Shown piece by piece: positions 50,569-61,485 of a stretch of 64,000 nt of DNA; positions within the stretch are counted from its first letter, which is position 1, and the number at the start of each line of letters is the position of its first letter. The stretch lies in assembly GCA_949752795.1 (NCBI GenBank), contig CATKHW010000428.1:186001-250000 (forward strand). Reading direction: 5' to 3'. Origin of the DNA: Hyperoodon ampullatus (Eukaryota; Chordata; Mammalia; Artiodactyla; Ziphiidae). Both the position numbers and the translations under genes were made by a program. The notes beneath the pieces were generated by a model. The model saw only the letters and a program-made list of their open reading frames with translations, was not told the DNA's origin and ran no database searches.

Positions 50569-53296
50569 CCGAGGCATCTGTGAGTAACCGTGAGCTGAGC
50601 CCCAGGCCAGCTGCTGTTGAACATTTCCCACCCTTCCCAGGTAAAACACCTGAATATGTACAAGGGCTTGAAAGCCTAGAGGAAGGGCCGTGGGGCCACA
50701 ACAGCGACAGCACGCAGGCCAACTTGCTGCCTGCAGGCCAGTCAGGATGGTCCTGGCCCTGGGCGCTCTTCTGGAAGCTTTCCATTGCCCTGCCTGAGAT
50801 ACCCCTCCTGTCCCGGCCCCCACTGCTTTTTTCCTTCCTCACCTCTGTCCGGAGAGAAATTCCAGCGGAAGGTATGGGTGACACATCCTCTTCATTACAG
50901 GTGGAAGCCTGGCAACTCCTGCAGAAAGTCCAGCAGAGACCCACTCACACCGGGCCACCCACAAAGCCGTGGCCCCTCACTCCCTCCCACCAGCACAGCC
51001 CCGACACTGCTGACCGGGCAGAGAATATGGAGTCAGGCACAGCTTCAGGGGCTATTGCTGCCTGCAGCGCTGTTTATATTGACCTCAACCCAGGCACACC
51101 TGGGGAGGGCCGGCCGGCAGGGTCAGGCTACCCAGGTCAGCTAATCCTCAGCCCTCAGGGAATCACATTGTTGAAAATGGACCTCGCTAAGGCAGAATAG
51201 AAGCCAAGGAATAAAAGGACACAATGCCATTTGTAGCACCGTAGGTGTGTCTAGAGGTAGGCACGTGAGTTGTTGTAAGTCAGAAAGTGAAAGACACATA
51301 TCATATCATATCTCTTATAGGTGTGACCGAAAAATGGATACCAGGGCAGATATTTCCACGGAGAAGGGCAATCAGAGATTCATTCAACAAACTTATGGTT
51401 CACCAATGGAAAGGTGTGAGGATTGGTTTCATTATGATATTGGGGTTAACAGACATATACAAACACAGGTGACATATATAATCACCAAAGACCTACAGAA
51501 TACCAAGAGAAGACTACTCAACATTCTGTCATAAGGTACATGGGAAAAGGATCCCAGGAAGAACAGACATATGTGTATGTGTAAAAGAACCACATCTTCC
51601 ACACCTACAACAAGCCAAACATTGTAATCAAATTTGCTGTAATAAAAAATAAAAAATTAAATTAAAAACACGAACAAGAAGTAGTGAGACAAACTTGAGG
51701 GGCTTTCTCCTGGCACATTCCATTCTAAATTCCAATCTAGAACACGACTTCCATTGAGGCTCTGTTGCCCCAGTAACCAGATTTGGTAAGGGAGACCTGC
51801 TGCCACCTTGTGGCCGTTTCACACAACAGCAGCTTTAATCCCAGCGCTAATGGTCAGTTGATATTCAAAATCATTGCAGGCCTGTAAATGACACCTGCCC
51901 TGAAAACAAATCCTGGGTTCATATATCGACCAAAAAATTCAAAGGACGTCCATATTTCAAAACGACAGTTTCAAAAGGCATATTTTACACACATTAGTGT
52001 TCTGCTTCTTTTTCTTTCTTTCTTTTTTTGTTAAAAAAACGGGAATGGCAAAAAGCATCCCTCAGAATGGGCGAAAATATTTGCAAACGAATCAATGGAC
52101 AAAGGTTTAATCTCCAATATATATAAAGAGCTCATGCAGCTTAATATTAAAAAAACAAACAACCCAATACAAAAATGGGCAGAAGATCTAAAGAGACGTT
52201 TCTTCAAAGAAGACACAGAGATGGCCAAGACACACATGAAAAGCTGCTCAACATCACTAATTATTAGAGAAATGCAAATCAAATCTACAATGAGGTATCA
52301 CCTCACACCTGTTACAACTGGCATCATCAGAAAATCTACAAACAACGAATTCTGGGGAGGGTGTGGACAAAAGGATCCCTCTTCCACTAGTGGTGGAAAT
52401 GTAAATTGATACAGTCACGATGGAGAACAGTATGGAGTTTCCTTAAAAAATCTAGTAATAATTACCATATGATCCAGCAATCCCACTTCTGGGCATATAC
52501 CCAGAGAAAACCATAAATCAAAAAGGCACATTCACCACAATGCTCATTTCAGCACTATTTACGATAGCCAGGTAATGCAAACACCCTAAATACACACAGA
52601 CAGACGAATGGATAAAGATGTGGTACATATATAAAATGGAATATTACTCAGCCATAAGAAGGAATGAAACTGGGTCATTTGTAGAGACGTCGATGGATCT
52701 AGAGACTGTCATACAGAATGAAGTAAGTCAGAAAGAGACAAACAAATATTGTATATTAATGCATATATGTGGAACCTAGAAAAATGGTACAGATGAAATG
52801 GTTTGCAGGGAAGAAATAGAGACACAGAGGTAGAGAACACACGTATGGACACCAAGTGTGGGAAGCCATGGGGAGGTGGTGTTGGGGTGAGTTGGGAGAT
52901 TGGGATTGACCTGTATACATGTATATGCATAAAATACATAACTAATAATAACCTGCTGTATAAAAAATAAATAAAATTAAATTTCAAAATTTTAAACAAT
53001 AAAATTTAAAAATAAAACGGAAAAAAGTTCTTCCCTTCACACAGATGTATTTATATGAATGAATTATTCCCATGCTTATATCTATAAATACATAAAAGAG
53101 GAATAAAATCTAACTTGAACCAAAAAAGAAAAAAAAAAACCTGAACCCACGAGTTAGACAGAGGAAAACACAATCAGGGCACTTGCTCCATCGGTAAACA
53201 CTTCTGAAATTCTTCAGAGGTGGGGAATCATCTCCCATAGAGCCAGCAGCCCACTCCTACGCAAGGAGCGTCCTCATTGCAAAGCGGGGGGCCATG
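50569..53296 (+). repeat. Satellite B unit 14
   Basis: Open frame 50580-51200, older L1 51206-51669, younger L1 about 52041-53026. The front matches unit 4 ('ggggccacaacagc'), the back matches unit 11 ('tctagtaataattacc'). It is therefore a mosaic. Confidence 0.92.
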
Positions 53297-56026
53297 CCGA
53301 GGCATCTGTGAGTAACCGTGAGCTGAGCCCCAGGCCAGCTGCTGTTGAACTTTTCCCACCCTTCCCAGGTAAAACACCTGAATATGTACAAGGGCTTGAA
53401 AGCCTAGAGGAAGGGCCGTGGAGCCACACCAGCGACAGCACGCAGGCCAACTTGGTGCCTGCAGGCCAGTCAGGATGGTCCTGGCCCTGGGCGCTCTTCT
53501 GGAAGCTTTCCATTGCCCTGCCTGAGATACCCCTCTTGTCCCGGCCCCCACTGCTTTTTTCCTTCCTCACCTCTGTCCGGAGAGAAATTCCAGCGGAAGG
53601 TATGGGTGACACATCCTCTTCATTACAGGTGGAAGCCTGGCAACTCCTGCAGAAAGTCCAGCAGAGACCCACTCACACCGGGCCACCCACAAAGCCGTGG
53701 CCCCTCACTCCCTCCCACCAGCACAGCCCCGACACTGCTGACCGGGCAGAGAATATGGAGTCATGCACAGCTTCAGGGGCTATTGCTGCCTGCAGCGCTG
53801 TTTATATTGACCTCAACCCAGGCACACCTTGGGAGGGCCGGCCGGCAGGGTCAGGCTACCCAGGTCAGCTAATCCTCAGCCCTCAGGGAATCACATTGTT
53901 GAAAATGGACCTCGCTAAGGCAGAATAGAAGCCAAGGAATAAAAGGACACAATGCCATTTGTAGCACCGTAGGTGTGTCTAGAGGTAAGCACGTGAGTTG
54001 TTGTAAGTCAGAAAGTGAAAGACACATATCATATCATATCTCTTATAGGTGTGACCGAAAAATGGATACCAGGGCAGATATTTCCACGGAGAAGGGCAAT
54101 CACAGATTCATTCAACAAACTTATGGTTCACCAATGGAAAGGTGTGAGGATTGGTTTCATTATGATATTGGGGTTAACAGACATATACAAACACAGGTGA
54201 CATATATAATCACCAAAGACCTACAGAATACCAAGAGAAGACTACTCAACATTCTGTCATAAGGTACATGGGAAAAGGATCCCAGGAAGAACAGACATAT
54301 GTGTATGTGTAAAAGAACCACATCTTCCACACCTACAACAAGCCAAACATTGTAATCAAATTTGCTGTAATAAAAAATAAAAAATTAAATTAAAAACACG
54401 AACAAGAAGTAGTGAGACAAACTTGAGGGGCTTTCTCCTGGCACATTCCATTCTAAATTCCAATCTAGAACACGACTTCCATTGAGGCTCTGTTGCCCCA
54501 GTAACCAGATTTGGTAAGGGAGACCTGCTGCCACCTTGTGGCCGTTTCACACAACAGCAGCTTTAATCCCAGCGCTAATGGTCAGTTGATATTCAAAATC
54601 ATTGCAGGCCTGTAAATGACACCTGCCCTGAAAACAAATCCTGGGTTCATATATCGACCAAAAAATTCAAAGGACGTCCATATTTCAAAACGACAGTTTC
54701 AAAAGGCATATTTTACACACATTAGTGTTCTGCTTCTTTTCCTTTCTTTCTTTTTTTGTTAAAAAAACGGGAATGGCAAAAAGCATCCCTCAGAATGGGC
54801 GAAAATATTTGCAAACGAATCAATGGACAAAAGTTTAATCTCCAATATATATAAAGAGCACATGCAGCTTAATATTAAAAAAACAAACAACCCAATACAA
54901 AAATGGGCAGAAGATCTAAAGAGACGTTTCTTCAAAGAAGACACAGAGATGGCCAAGACGCCCATGAAAAGCTGCTCAATATCACTAATTATTAGAGAAA
55001 TGCAAATCAAAACTACAATGAGGTATGACCTCACACCTGTTACAATTGGCATCATCAGAAAATCTACAAACAACGAATTCTGGGGAGGGTGTGGACAAAA
55101 GGATCCCTCTTCCACTAGTGGTGGAAATGTAAATTGATACAGTCACGATGGAGAACAGTATGGAGTTTCCTTAAAAAAACTAGAAATACAATTACCATAT
55201 GATCCAGCAATCCCACTTCTGGGCATATACCCAGATAAAACCATAAATCAAAAAGGCACATTCAGCACAATGCTCATTTCAGCACTATTTACGATAGCCA
55301 GGTAATGGAAGCAACCTAAATACCCACAGACAGACGAATGGATAAAGATGTGGTACATATATAAAATGGAATATTACTCAGCCATAAGAAGGAGTGAAAC
55401 TGGGTCATTTGTAGAGACGTCGATGGATCTAGAGACTGTCATACAGAATGAAGTAAGTCAGAAAGAGACAAACAAATATTGTATATTAATGCATATATGT
55501 GGAACCTAGAAAAATGGTACAGATGAACTGGTTTGCAGGGAAGAAATAGAGACACAGAGGTAGAGAACCCACGTATGGACACCAAGTGTGGGAAGCCACG
55601 GGGAGGTGGTGTTGGGGTGAGTTGGGAGATTGGGATTGACCTGTATACATGTATATGCATAAAATACATAACTAATAATAACCTGCTGTATAAAAAATAA
55701 ATAAAATTAAATTTCAAAATTTTAAAAAATAAAATTTAAAAATAAAACAGAAAAAAGTTCTTCCCTTCACACAGATGTATTTATATGAATGAATTATTCC
55801 CATGCTTATATCTATAAATACATAAAAGAGGAATAAAATCTAACTTGAACCTAAAAAGAAAAAAAAAAACATGAACCCACGAGTTAGACAGAGGAAAACA
55901 CAATCAGGGCACTTGCTCCATCGGTAAACAATTCTGAAATTGGTCAGAGGTGGGGAATCATCTCCCATAGAGCCAGCAGCTCACTCCTACGCAAGGAGCG
56001 TCCTCATTGCAAAGCGGGGGGCCATG
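53297..56026 (+). repeat. Satellite B unit 15
   Basis: Open frame 53308-53928, older L1 53934-54397, younger L1 54769-55756. It shares 'gctgaccggg' with unit 12 and the L1 variants of units 2 and 3 ('gacgcccatg'). Confidence 0.92.
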
Positions 56027-58753
56027 CCGAGGCATCTGTGAGTAACCGTGAGCTGAGCCCCAGGCCAGCTGCTGTTGAACTTTTCCCACCCTTCCCAGGT
56101 AAAACACCTGAATATGTACAAGGGCTTGAAAGCCTAGAGGAAGGGCCGTGGAGCCACACCAGCGACAGCACGCAGGCCAACTTGGTGCCTGCAGGCCAGT
56201 CAGGATGGTCCTGGCCCTGGGCGCTCTTCTGGAAGCTTTCCATTGCCCTGCCTGAGATACCCCTCCTGTCCCGGCCCCCACTGCTTTTTTCCTTCCTCAC
56301 CTCTGTCCGGAGAGAAATTCCAGCGGAAGGTATGGGTGACACATCCTCTTCATTACAGGTGGAAGCCTGGCAACTCCTGCAGAAAGTCCAGCAGAGACCC
56401 ACTCACACCGGGCCACCCACAAAGCCGTGGCCCCTCACTCCCTCCCACCAGCACAGCCCCGACACTGCTGACGGGGCAGAGAATATGGAGTCAGGCACAG
56501 CTTCAGGGGCTATTGCTGCCTGCAGCGCTGTTTATATTGACCTCAACCCAGGCACACCTTGGGAGGGCCGGCCGGCAGGGTCAGGCTACCCAGGTCAGCT
56601 AAACCTCAGGCCTTAGGGAATCACATTGTTGAAAATGGACCTCGCTAAGGCAGAATAGAAGCCAAGGAATAAAAGGACACAATGCCATTTGTAGCACCGT
56701 AGGTGTGTCTAGAGGTAAGCACGTGAGTTGTTGTAAGTCAGAAAGTGAAAGACACATATCATATCATATCTCTTATAGGTGTGACCGAAAAATGGATACC
56801 AGGGCAGATATTTCCACGGAGAAGGGCAATCACAGATTCATTCAACAAACTTATGGTTCACCAATGGAAAGGTGTGAGGATTGGTTTCATTATGATATTG
56901 GGGTTAACAGACATATACAAACACAGGTGACATATATAATCACCAAAGACCTACAGAATACCAAGAGAAGACTACTCAACATTCTGTCATAAGGTACATG
57001 GGAAAAGGATCCCAGGAAGAACAGACATATGTGTATGTGTAAAAGAACCACATCTTCCACACCTACAACAAGCCAAACATTGTAATCAAATTTGCTGTAA
57101 TAAAAAATAAAAAAATTAAATTAAAAACACGAACAAGAAGTAGTGAGACAAACTTGAGGGGCTTTCTCCTGGCACATTCCATTCTAAATTCCAATCTAGA
57201 ACACGACTTCCATTGAGGCTCTGTTGCCCCAGTAACCAGATTTGGTAAGGGAGACCTGCTGCCACCTTGTGGCCATTTCACACAACAGCAGCTTTAATCC
57301 CAGCGCTAATGGTCAGTTGATATTCAAAATCATTGCAGGCCTGTAAATGACACCTGCCCTGAAAACAAATCCTGGGTTCATATATCGACCAAAAAATTCA
57401 AAGGACGTCCATATTTCAAAACGACAGTTTCAAAAGGCATATTTTACACACATTAGTGTTCTGCTTCTTTTTCTTTCTTTCTTTTTTTGTTAAAAAAACG
57501 GGAATGGCAAAAAGCATCCCTCAGAATGGGCGAAAATATTTGCAAACGAATCAATGGACAAAGGTTTAATCTCCAATATATATAAAGAGCTCATGCAGCT
57601 TAATATTAAAAAAACAAACAACGCAATACAAAAATGGGCAGAAGATCTAAAGAGACGTTTCTTCAAAGAAGACACAGAGATGGCCAAGACGCACATGAAA
57701 AGCTGCTCAACATCACTAATTATTAGAGAAATGCAAATCAAAACTACAATGAGGTATCACCTCACACCTGTTACAACTGACATCATCAGAAAATCTACAA
57801 ACAACGAATTCCGGGGAGGGTGTGGACAAAAGGATCCCTCTTCCACTAGTGGTGGAAATGTAAATTGATACAGTCACGATGGAGAACAGTATGGAGTTTC
57901 CTTAAAAAAACTAGAAATAGAATTACCATATGATCCAGCAATCCCACTTCTGGGCATATACCCAGAGAAAACCATAAATCAAAAAGGCACATTCACCACA
58001 ATGTTCATTTCAGCACTATTTACGATAGCCAGGTAATGGAAGCAACCTAAATACCCACAGACAGACGAATGGATAAAGATGTGGTACATATATAAAATGG
58101 AATATTACTCAGCCATAAGAAGGAATGAAACTGGGTCATTTGTAGAGACATCGATGGATCTAGAGACTGTCATACAGAATGAAGTAAGTCAGAAAGAGAC
58201 AAACAAATATTGTATATTAATGCATATATGTGGAACCTAGAAAAATGGTACAGATGAACTGGTTTGCAGAGAAGAAATAGAGACACAGAGGTAGAGAACA
58301 CACGTATGGACACCAAGTGTGGGAAGCCATGGGGAGGTGGTGTTGGGGTGAGTTGGGAGATTGGGATTGACCTGTATACATGTATATGCATAAAATACAT
58401 AACTAATAATAACCTGCTGTATAAAAAATAAATAAAATTAAATTTCAAAATTTTAAAAAATAAAAAATAAAACAGAAAAAAGTTCTTCCCTTCACACAGA
58501 TGTATTTATATGAATGAATTATTCCCATGCTTATATCTATAAATACATAAAAGAGGAATAAAATCTAACTTGAACCAAAAAAGAAAAAAAAAAAACCCTG
58601 AACCCACGAGTTAGACAGAGGAAAAAACAATCAGGGCACTTGCTCCATCGGTAAACAATTCTGAAATTGGTCAGAGGTGGGGAATCATCTCCCATAGAGC
58701 CAGCAGCCCACTCCTACGCAAGGAGCGTCCTCATTGCACAGCGGGGGGCCATG
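56027..58753 (+). repeat. Satellite B unit 16
   Basis: The open frame is shortened to 192 codons (56038-56616) by 'ggccttaggg'. Older L1 56664-57128, younger L1 about 57500-58482. 'acaacgcaat' and 'ggccatttc' are shared with unit 18. Confidence 0.92.
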
Positions 58754-61485
58754 CCGAGGCATCTGTGAGTAACCGTGAGCTGAGCCCCAGGCCAGCTGCT
58801 GTTGAACTTTTCCCACCCTTCCCAGGTAAAACACCTGAATATGTACAAGGGCTTGAAAGCCTAGAGGAAGGGACGTGGAGCCACACCAGCGACAGCACGC
58901 AGGCCAACTTGGTGCCTGCAGGCCAGCCAGGATGGTCCTGGCCTTGGGCGCTCTTCTAGAAGCTTTCCATTGCCCGGTCTGAGATACCCCTCCTGTCCCG
59001 GCCCCCACTGCTTTTTTCCTTCCTCACCTCTGTCCGGAGAGAAATTCCAGTGGATGGTAGAGGTGACACATCCTCTTCTTTACAGGTGGAATCCTGGCAA
59101 CTCCTGCAGAAAGTCCAGCAGAGACCCACTCACACCGGGCCACCCACAAAGCCGTGGCCCCTCACTCCCTCCCACCAGCACAGCCCCGACACTGCTGACG
59201 GGGCAGAGAATATGGAGTCAGGCACAGCTTCAGGAGCTATTGCTGCCTGCAGCACTGTTTATATTGACCTCAACCCAGGCACACCTGGGGAGGGCCGGCC
59301 GGCAGGGTCAGGCTACCCAGGTCAGCTAATCCTCAGCCCTCAGGGAATCACATTGTTGAAAATGGACCTCGCTAAGGCAGAATAGAAGCCAAGGAATAAA
59401 AGGACACAATGCCATTTGTAGCACCGTAGGTGTGTCTAGAGGTAAGCACGTGAGTTGTTGTAAGTCAGAAAGTGAAAGACACATATCATATCATATCTCT
59501 TATAGGTGTGACCGAAAAATGGATACCAGGGCAGATATTTCCACGGAGAAGGGCAATCAGAGATTCATTCAACAAACTTATGGTTCATCAATGGAAAGGT
59601 GTGAGGATTGGTTTCATTATGATATTGGGGTTAACAGACATATACAAACACAGGTGACATATATAATCACCAAAGACCTACAGAATACCAAGAGAAGACT
59701 ACTCAACATTCTGTCATAAGGTACATGGGAAAAGGATCCCAGGAAGAACAGACATATGTGTATGTGTAAAAGAACCACATCTTCCACACCTACAACAAGC
59801 CAAACATTGTAATCAAATTTGCTGTAATAAAAAATAAAAAATTAAATTAAAAACACGAACAAGAAGTAGTGAGACAAACTTGAGGGGCTTTCTCCTGGCA
59901 CATTCCATTCTAAATTCCAATCTAGAACACGACTTCCATTGAGGCTCTGTTGCCCCAGTAACCAGATTTGGTAAGGGAGACCTGCTGCCACCTTGTGGCC
60001 GTTTCACACAACAGCAGCTTTAATCCCAGCGCTAATGGTCAGTTGATATTCAAAATCATTGCAGGTCTGTAAATGACACCTGCCCTGAAAACAAATCCTG
60101 GGTTCATATATCGACCAAAAAATTCAAAGGACGTCCATATTTCAAAACGACAGTTTCAAAAGGCATATTTTACACACATTAGTGTTCTGCTTCTTTTTCT
60201 TTCTTTCTTTTTTTGTTAAAAAAACGGGAATGGCAAAAAGCATCCCTCAGAATGGGCGAAAATATTTGCAAATGAATCAATGGACAAAGGTTTAATCTCC
60301 AATATATATAAAGAGCTCATGCAGCTTAATATTAAAAAAAACAAACAACCCAATACAAAAATGGGCAGAAGATCTAAAGAGACGTTTCTTCAAAGAAGAC
60401 ACAGAGATGGCCAAGACGCACATGAAAAGCTGCTCAACATCACTAATTATTAGAGAAATGCAAATCAAAACTCCACTGAGGTATCACCTCACACCTGTTA
60501 CAACTGACATCATCAGAAAATCTACAAACAACGAATTCTGGGGAGGGTGTGGACAAAAGGATCCCTCTTCCACTAGTGGTGGAAATGTAAATTGATACAG
60601 TCACGATGGAGAACACTATGGAGTTTCCTTAAAAAAACTAGAAATAGACTTACCATATGATCCAGCAATCCCACTTCTGGGCATATACCCAGATAAAACC
60701 ATAAATCAAAAAGGCACATTCACCACAATGCTCATTTCAGCACTATTTACGATAGCCAGGTAATGGAAGCAACCTAAATACCCACAGACAGATGAATGGA
60801 TAAAGATGTGGTACATATATAAAATGGAATATTACTCAGCCATAAGAAGGAATGAAACTGGGTCATTTGTAGAGACGTCGATGGATCTAGAGACTGTCAT
60901 ACAGAATGAAGTAAGTCAGAAAGAGAAAAACAAATATTGTATATTAATGCATATATGTGGAACCTAGAAAAATGGTACAGATGAACTGGTTTGCAGGGAA
61001 GAAATAGAGACACAGAGGTAGAGAACACACGTATGGACACCAAGTGTGGGAAGCCATGGGGAGGTGGTGTTGGGGTGAGTTGGGAGATTGGGATTGACCT
61101 GTATACATGTATATGCATAAAATACATAACTAATAATAACCTGCTGTATAAAAAATAAATAAAATTAAATTTCAAAATTTTAAAAAATAAAATTTAAAAA
61201 TAAAACAGAAAAAAGTTCTTCCCTTCACACAGATGTATTTATATGAATGAATTATTCCCATGCTTATATCTATAAATACATAAAAGAGGAATAAAATCTA
61301 ACTTGAACCAAAAAAGAAAAAAAAAAAACCTGAACCCACGAGTTAGACAGAGGAAAACACAATCAGGGCACTTGCTCCATCGGTAAACAATTCTGAAATT
61401 GGTCAGAGGTGGGGAATCATCTCCCATAGAGCCAGCAGCCCACTCCTACGCAAGGAGCGTCCTCATTGCAAAGCGGGGGGCCATG
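58754..61485 (+). repeat. Satellite B unit 17
   Basis: The open frame is broken: TGG becomes TAG at 58957-58959, and 'ggatggtagaggtg' follows near 59051. Older L1 59391-59854, younger L1 60226-61213, in which an extra A in 'taaaaaaaac' shifts the ORF2-like frame. 'ggttcatcaatgg' and 'actccactgag' are shared with unit 18. Confidence 0.92.
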
